Shown here: positions 38,267 to 49,373 of the stretch, one piece after another
Layout of the letters: each line of letters starts with the position of its first letter
Position numbering within the stretch: the first letter of the stretch is position 1
Source: DOZZ01 sp963792655
GTDB taxonomy: Bacteria; Acidobacteriota; Terriglobia; Bryobacterales; Bryobacteraceae
Assembly: GCA_963792655.1 (NCBI GenBank)
Contig: CAWBWU010000010.1
Span: forward strand, 62,001-126,000
Length of the DNA: 64,000 bases
Direction of reading: 5' to 3'
The notes under the pieces: generated by a model
Database searches by the model: none
What the model was told of the DNA's origin: nothing
The model's input: the letters and a program-made list of their open reading frames with translations, nothing else
Made by a program: the position numbers and the translations under genes

Positions 38267-38472
38267 TCGGCGATTATCGTATCCGATTCTGCCCGGCTCT
38301 GCTCATAGCCGCGGCAAGCCAGCACCGGCAGTCGTGGGTACTTGTCGTAAGCCGGGTCCGTCAACCCCCGCTCGCAGCGCTGAAACACGCTGCCTGTAGC
38401 CGAAACGATCTCGCGGCGGTAACGGCAGTCGGCGCAGAGACCGAGGCGCGTCTGAAGTGGATTGCGAGACAT
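38263..38472 (-). CDS. Small Cys-rich protein, probable zinc-binding
   Basis: A 69-aa protein with four cysteines in a plausible zinc-knuckle spacing: CADCRYRR near residue 13, then QRCERGLTDP and PVLACRGYE. I do not recognise a named family, but the pattern (two Cys close together, then two spaced Cys in a basic protein) suggests a structural zinc site. It is translationally coupled to the isomerase-like gene and is divergent from metH, whose start lies only 25 bp away. Confidence 0.65.
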   Translation of the reverse strand: MSRNPLQTRLGLCADCRYRREIVSATGSVFQRCERGLTDPAYDKYPRLPVLACRGYEQSRAESDTIIAE

Positions 38473-38497
38473 GCCGCGTTAAACTTACAAGATACCC

Positions 38498-41400
38498 ATG
38501 CTAACTCCTGAAGAGCGTATCCAGGCGCTCCATGACGCACTTGCGACGCGTGTTGTTGTGCTCGATGGAGCCATGGGCACCATGCTGCAGCAGAAGAATT
38601 TGGCTGCGGAAGACTTCGGCGGCGCGGCGCTTGAGGGATGCAACGAGTATCTGGTCAAGACCCGTCCTGAGGTCGTCGACGCCGTGCATCGAGCTTATCT
38701 CGAAGCCGGCTCCGACATCATCGAGACGAACACTTTCGGCGGCACGGCGGTAGTCCTGGCTGAATACGACGTCCAGGCGGAAGCATACGCGTTGAACCGG
38801 CGCGCGGCGGAATTGGCGCGCACGGCTGCTGATGCTTATGCGCGGCCCGGGCGCCCTCGCTTCGTGGCGGGCTCGATCGGGCCGACCACAAAAGCGATCA
38901 GCGTCGCCGGCGGGATTACCTTTGCCGAGCTCGAGACGAACTTCCACGATCAGGCACGCGCGCTGCTCGATGGCGGTGTCGATCTCATGCTGATCGAGAC
39001 GTGCCTCGACACTCGCAACATCAAAGCCGCGATGCTCGGCGTGCAGCGGTTGATGCGCGAAACGGGACGCCACATTCCCGTCATCGTTTCCGGAACGATT
39101 GAGACGATCGGCTCCATGCTCGCGGGCCAGACCGCGGATGCGCTCTATGCTTCGGTCGCACACGGCAATCTGCTTGCGATTGGTCTGAACTGCGCCACCG
39201 GTCCGGAGTTCATGACCGACCACATTCGCACGCTGAGCGACATGGCCGAAACCAATGTCTCGTGCTATCCGAACGCCGGTCTGCCGAATCGACGAGGGTC
39301 TGTACCTCGAAACGCCGGAGATGCTTGCGGTGCAGCTGGAGCGTTTCATCAACAACGGCTGGCTGAACTTAGTCGGCGGCTGCTGCGGAACTACGGATGC
39401 TCACATCCGCGCCATCGCGCAAATGGCCGAAGGCAAGAAGCCGCGAGCCATCAAGCCGCCCTCGCACCGCGCTTTCTACACGGGCATCGATCTGGTCGAA
39501 GCGGATGAGGCGATTCGTCCGTTGATCGTTGGCGAACGCACGAACGTGATTGGTTCGCGGTTATTCAAGAACCTGATCGCCGCAGAGAAGTGGGAAGAAG
39601 CCGTTGAGATCGCGCGCCGGCAGACGAAGAACGGCGCGCAGATCATCGACGTGTGCCTGCAGAGCACGGACCGCGACGAAATCAACGACATTCCGCACTT
39701 CTACGACAAGCTGATCAAGATCACCAAAGCGCCGATCATGATCGACACTACCGATCCGCGCGCCGTGGAACTGGCGCTGACGTATTGCCAGGGCAAGAGC
39801 ATCATCAACTCCGTCAATCTGGAAGACGGCGAAGAGAAGTTCGAACTGATCTGTCCGCTGGCGAAGGCGTATGGCGCGGCGCTGATCGTCGGCACGATCG
39901 ACGAAGATAAGCTGCAGGCCCAGGCATTCACCCGCGAGCGCAAGCTGCAGGTTGCCCAACGCTCAGTGGAGTTGCTGACTGAAAAGTTCGGCATGGCGCC
40001 GGAGGATTTGATCATCGATCCGCTGGTGTTTCCTTGCGCGACCGGCGACGTGAATTACATCGGCGGCGCGGTTGAAACGATCGAAGGGCTGCGCCTGATC
40101 AAGCAGCACATTCCGTTCGTGAAGACCACGCTGGGCGTCTCGAACATCTCGTTCGGCCTGCCGCCGGCGGCGCGCGAAGTCGTCAACTCGCGTCTTCCTT
40201 TATCACTGCACCAAAGCCGGGCTCGATCTCGCGATCGTGAACGCCGAAAAGCTGGAACGCTTCGCAACCATTCCGGAACAGGAACGGCTGCCTGGCCGAA
40301 CGCCTGCTCTTCAACACTCCGCTCGATGCAGATCGCGACCAACGCGCATGACTGGCGTGAGCAGACGGCGGAGGAGAAGGCCGGCATCAATCAGCACCAC
40401 ATCGCCGCGATCGCGGAACACTTCCGCACCGCGGTAGCGAAAGAGAAGCGCGCCGTTGCCGATCATTCCGCTGGATCGAGCGGCTGGCCAGTTACATCAT
40501 CGAAGGCACCAAAGAAGGTCTGGTCGCAGATCTGGATCGCAAGCGCGCGGAAGGCGCGGGACCTCTCGAGATCATCAACGGTCCGCTGATGGCCGGCATG
40601 AGCCGAGGTCGGCCGGCTGTTCAACAACAACGAATTGATCGTCGCCGAAGTGCTGCAATCGGCCGAAGCGATGAAGGCCGCGGTCAACCATCTCGAACAG
40701 TTCATGGAGAAGAGCCGAAACCTCGTCGCGCGGCAAAATCATTCTCGCCACAGTGAAGGGCGACGTTCACGATATCGGCAAGAACCTGGTCGAGATCATC
40801 CTCAGCAATAACGGCTACGACGTCGTGAACTTCGGCATCAAGGTGCCGCCTGAGCAGTTGATCGATGCCTATCGGCAGCACATGCCCGATGCCATCGGCC
40901 TGTCGGGCCTGCTGGTGAAAAGCGCGCAGCAGATGGTCATCACGGCGGACGATCTGCGCAAGCGGGCATCCGCGTTCCGCTGCTGGTCGGCGGCGCGGCG
41001 CTTTCTGAAAAGTTCACCGTCAACAAGATTGCGCCGAGCTATGGCGAGGCCGACGTGCTACGCCAAAGACGCGATGACCGGCTTGCGGCTGATGAACGAG
41101 ATCATGGATCCCGTATCGCGCGCGGCAGTGCTCGAAGCGCATACTCACACCGAAGCTGCCGGTCGAAGACGCCGGTTGCGGCAGAACCCGTGGCGTACTC
41201 GGAACAGCGCAGCACCAAAGTTCGGCTCGACGTGCCGATTCCGCAGGCGCCGTACCTCGACCGCAAGGTCCGCGCTCGTCCCGCAACTGCCCGAGCTGTG
41301 GAGCTATATCAATCCCTTCATGCTGTACGGCCGGCATCTTGGGCTACAAAGGAAACTTCGAGAAGAACCTGCGCAAACAGGAACCCAAAGCTCTCGAGCT

Positions 41401-42055
41401 CTACAACATGGTGGAAGAGCTCAAGCAGCGACGCGCTGCAGTTCATGAAGGTCCGCGCCGTATGGCAGTTCTTCGAGGCGGAGCGCGACGGCAACGCCAT
41501 TCATCTCTTCGAACCGGGCGCGAAGCCGTCGCTCGCAACGTTTCCACTTCGGACGCCAGCCGCAAGGAGAACGGGCTGTGTCTGAGCGATTACATGCTCA
41601 GTTCACCGGGCCAACGCGATCATCTGGCGATGTTCGTGGTGAGCGCCGGCGAAGGCATTCGCGAACGGTCGGACGACGCTGAAAGCGCGCGGCGAATATC
41701 GTCAAGGCGCATGCGCTGCAGGCGCTCGCCATCGAAACTGCGGAAGGTGCGCCGAGTGGCTGCATCGCCGCATCCGCGAAGACTGGGGCTTCCCCGACCC
41801 GTCCGGCATGACCATGCAGGAACGCTTCACATCGCGCTATCGCGGCAAGCGCTACAGCTTCGGCTATCCCGCGTGTCCCAATCTGGACGATCAAGCCGGG
41901 TATGTGGAAGCTGTTGAAGCCGGAAGACATCGGCGTGCGAGCTCACCGAAGGCATGATGATGGAGCCCGAAGCCAGCGTGAGCGCCCTCGTGTTCCACCA
42001 TCCGGATTGCGCGTATTTCACGGCCGCGGAGAACGTCGAGGCGCCGGTTTCATAA
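38498..42055 (+). CDS. metH: Cobalamin-dependent methionine synthase, disrupted by about 20 single-base indels
   Basis: Transfers methyl from 5-methyltetrahydrofolate to homocysteine. All four modules are legible across three frames (about 1,170 aa): homocysteine domain (DGAMGTMLQQ, GLNCATGP, GGCCGTTDAH), pterin domain (VGERTNVIGSRLF, INSVNLEDG, NISFGLPPAAR), B12 cap plus B12 domain (PLMAGM, GDVHDIGKN with the cobalt-binding His), and AdoMet reactivation domain (RYRGKRYSFGYPACPN). Breaks fall near 39290, 40191, 40290, 40349, 40461, 40477, 40604, 40716, 40963, 41058, 41175, 41274, 41338, 41429, 41544, 41563, 41681, 41700, 41752, 41901 and 41938. Most are one extra base, often C. Conservation between them argues against old decay. 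Confidence 0.93.
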
Positions 42056-42142
42056 CTTCAGCCGATCGAGGATCGGTTTCTCGTAGCCGTCATCTTCGGC
42101 CAGAGCGGCGCGTCGAGTCACGTTGGCTTCCATGAACCCGAA

Positions 42143-42802
42143 CTAGTTCTTCTTGTCGACTTTGAAGTTATCGAAGAATGCGGCCGTATCGCCACGCGAC
42201 CAGACGCCGGTCTTGCCGGAGCGCGCGAAGGTTTGGTCGGCTGCTTCCAGCATCTTGCGATGATCCAGATAGAGCACGAACTTGGCGCCGCGAAATTTCA
42301 CGCGCATGATGTTCCAGCTTTTCCCGTCAATGTTGTGCGGCACTTCGCAAATACCCGGCTTGCGCGCATCCGCACGCAATAGCGGCATCGCCTTGCCGTC
42401 CTGGACTTTGAGCAGGCTCAAAGAACCGGTATCGGCACTGGCGTTTGCAAGATAGTAGTTGCGTGGGTCCTGATAACGAAACACGATTCCCACGGTCTGC
42501 GTTCTCTGCTTTGTGTCGAGACGAAAATCGACACTGACGTCGCCATCGTGCACATCCGCTCTCTGGAAAACTGCCAGGGAAGGAATGTGCCGGTCCTTCT
42601 CGCGCGAGGTGAGCGCCAGCACGTTCGGACGGCTCGGGGCCGAGTGATCATCGCGCACTTCCCAGCGAAATGGAGCGACTGGCTTGGAGTTGATCAACAT
42701 CCATCCGGGCGGAGTTGTGCCGGTCTTCGAAGCATCGAAGGTGGTGAGTTCCGCACCCGATGCTAAGCCCACCAACACGATCAACACGCTCGTTAGCTGC
42801 AT
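42143..42802 (-). CDS. Exported DUF1080-like concanavalin-fold protein
   Basis: A 219-aa secreted protein (signal MQLTSVLIVLVGLASGAEL) with the shape of a 3-keto-disaccharide hydrolase/DUF1080 or LamG-like beta-sandwich: PFRWEVRDDHSAPS, DVSVDFRLDTKQRTQTVGIVF, RYQDPRNYYLANA, WNIMRVKFRGAKFVLYLD, ending in FFDNFKV. It probably binds or cleaves carbohydrate. It is convergent to metH with an 87-bp gap in which I see no clear feature. Confidence 0.7.
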   Translation of the reverse strand: MQLTSVLIVLVGLASGAELTTFDASKTGTTPPGWMLINSKPVAPFRWEVRDDHSAPSRPNVLALTSREKDRHIPSLAVFQRADVHDGDVSVDFRLDTKQRTQTVGIVFRYQDPRNYYLANASADTGSLSLLKVQDGKAMPLLRADARKPGICEVPHNIDGKSWNIMRVKFRGAKFVLYLDHRKMLEAADQTFARSGKTGVWSRGDTAAFFDNFKVDKKN

Positions 42803-42899
42803 GATCCGTCGACTAGTGTAGTCCTATTTCCAATTCAAATCGCCGCCGTATTACAAACACACGTCTGTAAGCGCACGGCTGTCGGAAATCACTCATACT

Positions 42900-43937
42900 A
42901 TGAGGTTGCCGGAAGACGATTTTTTCGAGCGCGCGGGCGCGTGGCTGTTGTATTCGGGGATTCAAGATGCGGCCGGTGGCGTGGCTCGTCACTACCGCAC
43001 CAATGAGCAGCGCAATAGCCCGATCTCAACAGAGATCACGGGTTATGCCGCGAGTGCCCTCGCCTATTTCGCACACATCTCCGGCGCGCCTGAGTACCGC
43101 GCGCGTGCTGGAAAGACGGCCGAGTATCTGACCGAATATTGCTGGAATCCGACGCTGCGCGTGTTTCCATTCGAGGTCGAAGACGGCAATTCCCGACTGG
43201 CTTATTTCTTCGACACAGGAATCATCATCCGCGGACTGCTCTCTGCATTGCGTGTCGACCCACAACCAAAATGGCGGACGGTCGCCTTCGAAGCTGCGGT
43301 CGCGATGCGCGATGTGTTTCAAGGTGAGCCTGTGGTGGAACTGCCCACGCTCAAAGCACTGCCGCGTGCGCCACGCTGGTCGCGGCAGCCCGGATGCTAT
43401 CAACTGAAGAGCGCCCTCGCCTGGCATGAACTTGGCGGGTTTGAGAGCGAGTGGCTACGATCGCTGGCGGCGGCGAAGGCGAGCGCAGCGACGTTCCTTG
43501 CCGATGAAACCGAGCCCACACGCCTGATGGATCGTCTGCATGCCTACTGCTATTACCTGGAAGCGTTGCTCTTCGCCGATGATTCCAGCGCTGAACTCGC
43601 GCGCGGCATCGCGCTCGTGAGCGAACACTTGCGCTCAGCCGAAGGCGGCTTTGTGCGCTCGGATGTCTACGCGCAACTGCTTCGCTTGCGGCTCTATGCT
43701 GCGGCGAGAGTGCCGCTCGATCGCGATGCTTGTCTCCATGAAGCAACAGCCCTCGCACACTTTCAGGTGACAGACCCTGACCGCCGCATCCATGGCGGAT
43801 TCTGGTTTGGCAGCAATGGCGAAACGCTGCTTCCGTTCGTCAACCCGGTCTCCACCATCTTCGCTGTGCAGGCTCTGTACATGTGGAGCGAGTGGACCGA
43901 AGGGCGCCGCGAGTGGCCGCTCGAAGATTTGATTTGA
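42900..43937 (+). CDS. Uncharacterised alpha/alpha-toroid protein, no signal peptide
   Basis: A 345-aa protein of repeated helix pairs with Gly/Asp-rich turns (YSGIQDAAGGVARHY, AEGGFVRSDVYAQLL, DRRIHGGFWFGSNGE, NPVSTIFAVQALYMW), typical of an (alpha/alpha)6 barrel such as terpene-cyclase-like or glycoside-hydrolase-like proteins. I cannot name a family. No signal peptide is visible. It is followed after 42 bp by a small c-type cytochrome gene on the same strand, echoing the fused cytochrome-toroid protein at 29553-30602. Confidence 0.65.
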   Translation: MRLPEDDFFERAGAWLLYSGIQDAAGGVARHYRTNEQRNSPISTEITGYAASALAYFAHISGAPEYRARAGKTAEYLTEYCWNPTLRVFPFEVEDGNSRLAYFFDTGIIIRGLLSALRVDPQPKWRTVAFEAAVAMRDVFQGEPVVELPTLKALPRAPRWSRQPGCYQLKSALAWHELGGFESEWLRSLAAAKASAATFLADETEPTRLMDRLHAYCYYLEALLFADDSSAELARGIALVSEHLRSAEGGFVRSDVYAQLLRLRLYAAARVPLDRDACLHEATALAHFQVTDPDRRIHGGFWFGSNGETLLPFVNPVSTIFAVQALYMWSEWTEGRREWPLEDLI

Positions 43938-43979
43938 TGCGAATTCAATGTGGCATACTAGGTTCGATCTGACGCCACG

Positions 43980-44273
43980 ATGCGAACTCTACTTCTCCTC
44001 CTAGCAGCTTCCGTGGCTTCGGCCGCGCCTGTCGTTCTGACGGGAGCCAAGTTATACAAAGTGCATTGCGCGGTTTGTCACGGCGACCAAGGTCTGGGTG
44101 GCACTGGCGCGAACCTGACCGGCAAGCTGACTCACGGCAGCAGAGCCCAGATGATCAACGTAGTAAAGCACGGCATTCCGGGAACGGCGATGCCTGCGGC
44201 AAAGCTTACCGACGCAGAGATTCAAAGGGTGGTCGCGTACGTCAACACGCTGCGCGCGCATCACGCGAAATAA
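43980..44273 (+). CDS. Small class I c-type cytochrome, exported
   Basis: A 97-aa monohaem cytochrome: signal peptide MRTLLLLLAASVASA, haem attachment CAVCHGDQGLGG, and the axial methionine in GIPGTAMPAAKL, ending with a helix (IQRVVAYVNTLRA). It probably carries electrons in the periplasm. Its position after the toroid gene and before the lipoprotein peptidase gene (37 bp) suggests one transcription unit. Confidence 0.92.
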   Translation: MRTLLLLLAASVASAAPVVLTGAKLYKVHCAVCHGDQGLGGTGANLTGKLTHGSRAQMINVVKHGIPGTAMPAAKLTDAEIQRVVAYVNTLRAHHAK

Positions 44274-44310
44274 CTGAACGCACCGCACGGTGCTACGATG
44301 AGCGCGGATT

Positions 44311-45978
<1,668 letters not shown>

Positions 45979-45986
45979 ATGAAAAA

Positions 45987-46018
45987 GGGCCGCCGAACAC
46001 AATGTGTTCGAGCGGCCC
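45987..46018. terminator. Intrinsic terminator between M28 peptidase and OmpA-family gene
   Basis: A long near-perfect hairpin: GGGCCGC (45987-45993) pairs with GCGGCCC (46012-46018), with the inner stem GAACAC/GTGTTC and an AAT loop. Read on the minus strand it is followed by TTTTT, so it is a classic Rho-independent terminator for the OmpA-family gene and can also stop plus-strand transcripts. Confidence 0.9.
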
Positions 46019-46037
46019 CCGATCCTTCAAACTGCGG

Positions 46038-47675
46038 TTAGTGAACTGAGCCGGCGCCAGAATCGGACATCGGATGGCCGATGACGTCGCCTGAGACAAC
46101 CAAGTCGACGCGGCGATTCTGAGCGCGGCCCGCATCCGTATCGTTGCTGGCCACCGGATTCGCTTTGCCGAAGCCTTGCGCTGTTATGCCGTTGCCGTTG
46201 ATGCCCTGCGCAACCAGATAGTCGCGTACCGCGAAGGCGCGCTTCTCTGAAAGGGTCTGGTTATAAGCATCGCTGCCGACGCTATCGGTGTGGCCTTCGA
46301 GCGCGAGGTGCAGCGAAGGATAAGCCAGCAGAATGCCCGAAAGTTTCGCAAGCTTCTCGCGGAACGCCGGCTTCAGCGTGGCCTTGTTGAAGTCGAACAA
46401 CACATCCGACATGTTGACGATCAAGCCGCGCGCAGTGTCACGCGTTTCGAGAATCGTGTTCAACTGCTGCTGTAACTTCATGCGGAGTTCATTCTTCTCG
46501 GCTTCAGCTGCTTGCGCCGCCAGACGGGCACGGTTCGCCTCTGCTTCAGAGGCTTGCTGTTGAGCTAAAGCAGCTTGCTTGGCGGCTTCTGCGTCGGCGC
46601 GAGCACGGTCCGCGTCAGCACGCTCGCGGGCAGCAGCCGCTTCAGCCTGTTGCCGGGCCAGATCGGATTGCGCACGCAGCCGTGCCTCTTCCTGGGCCTG
46701 CTGTTGTGCAGCGCTCGCCTGCGCTTGAGCTGCATTGGCCTGGCTGTTCGCAGCATTGCGGTCGGCTTCCGCCTGAGCACGCCGGCGCGCTTCGTCGGCG
46801 GCGTTATTTTGGGCGGCAAGAGTGCGATCCGCTGCGGCCTGGCGTTCCGCGGCGAGTTCGTCGGCGCGCATTTTGCGAATCGAAATCAAGCGAGCATCCT
46901 CGGCCATCTGCGTGGCTTCACGCGCAACTGTTTCGAGCGGCTTCACGCCACTTCTTCCCACCAGATAACCTTCTGCGTTCTGCAGGTTGACCATCGCCTT
47001 CTGCATCGTGTCAGCGGCATATCGGTCAGCACCGGTCGCACGTGCAATCGCGATCGCCTCGCGTGCTTCGCGCAATTGCAGCGGAACACGTTCGTCCGCA
47101 GTGAACGTGCGCAGACGCTCGCCGCCAATGTTCAACGTGTAGTTTCCGCGCTGCAACAGCTCATACTTCGCGTCGACTTGTTCGAACGTTCCGGTGGTGT
47201 CCTCGCGAACAAAGTTCTCCATCACGACAACATCGCTGGGTTCCGAGACAGCCCAGTAAGGCTCGGCAGTGACGATCAAGCCAAACGTCTGGAAGTCAGT
47301 GGTCGCGTCCAACTGCGCGCGATCACCGCCGCCTTTCATGACGATCTCCCCAAGGTTCTTGGCGTTCCCCTCCGGACTGATCGACCACAGCACGTAAGTC
47401 AGGAACTCCGGTCCAAACTGGCTGGCAGGCGACATGTGATTCACGTCGACATGCATCTTCGTTGCGCCCGTATTGCTCTCGACGCGAACCTCGCCGCGCG
47501 ACGCCGGCAGCAATGAGGTACCGCGTAAATCGATCTTGGTGGTGCCTTGCCGGTGATGATAGTTAATGGCGCGAATCGTTCGCGAAGTAACGGTCACCCG
47601 GAAGATGGGTGTGGGAGGGGCATCCTGCCCCGCTGCCAAGCCCGTAAGTGCAAGTAACAGAACTGCAGTTTTCAT
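46038..47675 (-). CDS. OmpA-family outer-membrane/peptidoglycan-binding protein with Ala/Gln coiled-coil
   Basis: A 545-aa exported protein (signal MKTAVLLLALTGLAAG). The N-terminal ~200 residues are beta-rich and unidentified. A long Ala/Gln/Arg-rich coiled-coil follows (about residues 270-400: AAAARERADADRARADAEAA). The C-terminal OmpA-like domain carries the peptidoglycan-binding pattern LALEGHTDSVGSDAYNQTLSEKRA, GFGKANPVASNDTDAGRAQNRRV. It probably tethers the outer membrane to the wall. A strong AAGGAG Shine-Dalgarno sequence sits 6 bases before ATG 47675. It is divergent from the redoxin cassette. Confidence 0.92.
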   Translation of the reverse strand: MKTAVLLLALTGLAAGQDAPPTPIFRVTVTSRTIRAINYHHRQGTTKIDLRGTSLLPASRGEVRVESNTGATKMHVDVNHMSPASQFGPEFLTYVLWSISPEGNAKNLGEIVMKGGGDRAQLDATTDFQTFGLIVTAEPYWAVSEPSDVVVMENFVREDTTGTFEQVDAKYELLQRGNYTLNIGGERLRTFTADERVPLQLREAREAIAIARATGADRYAADTMQKAMVNLQNAEGYLVGRSGVKPLETVAREATQMAEDARLISIRKMRADELAAERQAAADRTLAAQNNAADEARRRAQAEADRNAANSQANAAQAQASAAQQQAQEEARLRAQSDLARQQAEAAAARERADADRARADAEAAKQAALAQQQASEAEANRARLAAQAAEAEKNELRMKLQQQLNTILETRDTARGLIVNMSDVLFDFNKATLKPAFREKLAKLSGILLAYPSLHLALEGHTDSVGSDAYNQTLSEKRAFAVRDYLVAQGINGNGITAQGFGKANPVASNDTDAGRAQNRRVDLVVSGDVIGHPMSDSGAGSVH

Positions 47676-47748
47676 CCGGTTCTCCTTTTTCCTCTGAGAT
47701 GATGAAAATGCACGCAGAGTTCCGTTTGCCTGCGTAATCCAAACATCT

Positions 47749-47764
47749 TGTAAGATTTCTTACA
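47749..47764. promoter_or_regulatory. 16-bp palindrome in divergent intergenic region
   Basis: TGTAAG-N4-CTTACA, a perfect 6+6 inverted repeat, lies between the divergent OmpA-family gene and the redoxin cassette. Its symmetry and position fit an operator for a dimeric regulator of one or both units, but no regulator gene is adjacent and no -10/-35 pair could be assigned with confidence. Confidence 0.4.
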
Positions 47765-47797
47765 GAGGCTCCTCTGGTCTGGCTACTCACATTCCTT

Positions 47798-48772
47798 GTG
47801 CTTGCGGTGGTGGCCCTCTCGTTCTGCGTCTTGTTGCTGATGCGACGTTCGGGCCGGCTACTCGAAAGGCTCGATAAGCTGGCTTCAGCGGCTCCGCCCG
47901 GATTAGGCCTTTCGCTGGGTGACGCGTTTCCTGACTTCCAACTTCCGGATCTCAACGGCACTCAACACTCGCTCGCTGAGTACAAGGGCCGGCGCGTGCT
48001 GGCGGTGCACTGGGGAGCCGACTGCGGATTTTGCGATGTCATAGCGGCTGAACTCGAAGCTGCGCGGGTCCATCTGCAGGCAATGAACACCGAATTGATT
48101 CTGATGGCCGGCGGTGACGCGGACACGGTTAGAGAGTCGTACGTAGAACATCAGTTCACCGGCACGATGCTGTTGATGACCGATGAAGAACGGTTCCGTT
48201 TGTTCTCCGGCAATGGAACTCCTTGCGCCTACCTGCTGAATCCAAACGGCGCGATCGAACGAACGATGGCGAGCGGCTACGTGGAAGTGCGTAAGCTGCT
48301 GAACGCGATTCTCAGCGAGGCTGCGCCCATCGCAACTGGCCCCGAGCCTGTGGTTGCGGGAAAGCAGACGCCCGATTTCGAACTGGAAGATCTTCGCGGC
48401 GGAAGATTTTCGTCCACTTCGCTCCGGGGAGCGAATGCGCTGATCGTATTTACCGACCCTTTCTGCGAACCATGCGATGAGTTAGCACCACAACTGGTGC
48501 ACTTCTACCAGCAGCATGGCGCCGAATTGAACGTAGTAATGATCGGGCGCGGTCCTCGCGACGCGAATGAGGCGAAGGTCAGCCAGTTCGCCATACCGGT
48601 TCCCTTCCTGTTGCAGACCAAGTGGAGGGTCGCAAAGCAGTTCGGCAATCTGAGCACGCCGGTGGCTTACCTGATCGGACCTGATGGCCGCGCGTTGGCC
48701 GATGCAGCCGTCGGGCCCGGCGCGATTATCGATCTGGCGCGCAGCGGCTTGCGGCAGAGCGTGACACCGTGA
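47798..48772 (+). CDS. Membrane-anchored tandem redoxin (two thioredoxin-like domains, two CxxC sites)
   Basis: A 324-aa protein with an N-terminal membrane anchor and two AhpC/TlpA-like thioredoxin folds. Domain 1 (about residues 45-175) has HWGADCGFCDVIAAE; domain 2 (about 190-320) has FTDPFCEPCDELAPQ. MauD-like and TlpA-like proteins with this build handle disulfides of exported proteins. The GTG at 47798 leaves a short anchor (VVALSFCVLLLMRR); an in-frame CTG at 47774 with AGAGG upstream would complete it (LVWLLTFLVLA), so the true start may be there. Its TGA overlaps the GTG of the next redoxin gene (4 bp), so the two are translationally coupled. Confidence 0.85.
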   Translation: MLAVVALSFCVLLLMRRSGRLLERLDKLASAAPPGLGLSLGDAFPDFQLPDLNGTQHSLAEYKGRRVLAVHWGADCGFCDVIAAELEAARVHLQAMNTELILMAGGDADTVRESYVEHQFTGTMLLMTDEERFRLFSGNGTPCAYLLNPNGAIERTMASGYVEVRKLLNAILSEAAPIATGPEPVVAGKQTPDFELEDLRGGRFSSTSLRGANALIVFTDPFCEPCDELAPQLVHFYQQHGAELNVVMIGRGPRDANEAKVSQFAIPVPFLLQTKWRVAKQFGNLSTPVAYLIGPDGRALADAAVGPGAIIDLARSGLRQSVTP

Positions 48773-49317
48773 TCGCAATCGCGATCGTGCTCGGCTGCCT
48801 GCTGGCGTTGATCGCTGCGGCTCTGTGGAAGATCAAACGCCAGTTGGATGCCGTTGCGAATCGCACGGCGGAAGCGGAAACGAGAGCGCTCATTGGTCCG
48901 CCGCATCGCCCTGGTTCGCGCTTCCCGCATTTTCGGTTGCGTGATGCGAGCGGCCAATGGCGTTCCCTTGACGGCTTCGGAGCGAACAAGATCATCGCTA
49001 TCCACTGGAATAGCGAGTGTGAGTTCTGCCGGAGCATGACGCGCGAACTGCAAGAGCTTGCTCCGGTTGCTCAAGAGGCAGGCGTGGCGATCGCACTATT
49101 TGCCCGCCGCCCGGAGAACAACCCGGAGGGTGCGACTGTTTTGCAGTGCGCTGCGAATACCGGGGCTCACCTCTTTAGAGGGCTCGGTACACCGTCGGCT
49201 TATTGGCTGGATCGCGACGGTTATGTGCGCCGGCCACCGGCAACTGGGCGCGACATGGTACTCGGCCTGATAGACGAGGCAATCACTTCGTCAGTGGCCA
49301 GCGCACGATCGCAGTAG
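48769..49317 (+). CDS. Membrane-anchored redoxin with CEFC site
   Basis: A 182-aa protein with one N-terminal anchor (IAIAIVLGCLLALIAAALW) and one thioredoxin-like domain: PGSRFPHFRLRDASGQW, HWNSECEFCRSMTREL, and the cis-proline region GLGTPSAYWLDRDG. It is similar in layout to domain 1 of the preceding protein and is translationally coupled to it. The Cys-rich Tat-exported protein starts 57 bp downstream, a plausible disulfide client. It could alternatively serve cytochrome c maturation. Confidence 0.87.
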   Translation: MIAIAIVLGCLLALIAAALWKIKRQLDAVANRTAEAETRALIGPPHRPGSRFPHFRLRDASGQWRSLDGFGANKIIAIHWNSECEFCRSMTRELQELAPVAQEAGVAIALFARRPENNPEGATVLQCAANTGAHLFRGLGTPSAYWLDRDGYVRRPPATGRDMVLGLIDEAITSSVASARSQ

Positions 49318-49373
49318 AGCGGCGTTACGCTACAATCTTCGTTGTACGTCCGCAAGCGCGAGGGTGAACAGGT

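Noticed and set aside
38473..38497. Cobalamin or SAM riboswitch upstream of metH
   Set aside because: Only 25 bp separate metH from the divergent small gene, too short for either riboswitch.
38498..42055. Programmed +1 frameshifting in metH and ileS
   Set aside because: There are too many sites, with no shared slippery sequence or stop-codon context; known programmed shifts use one site per gene.
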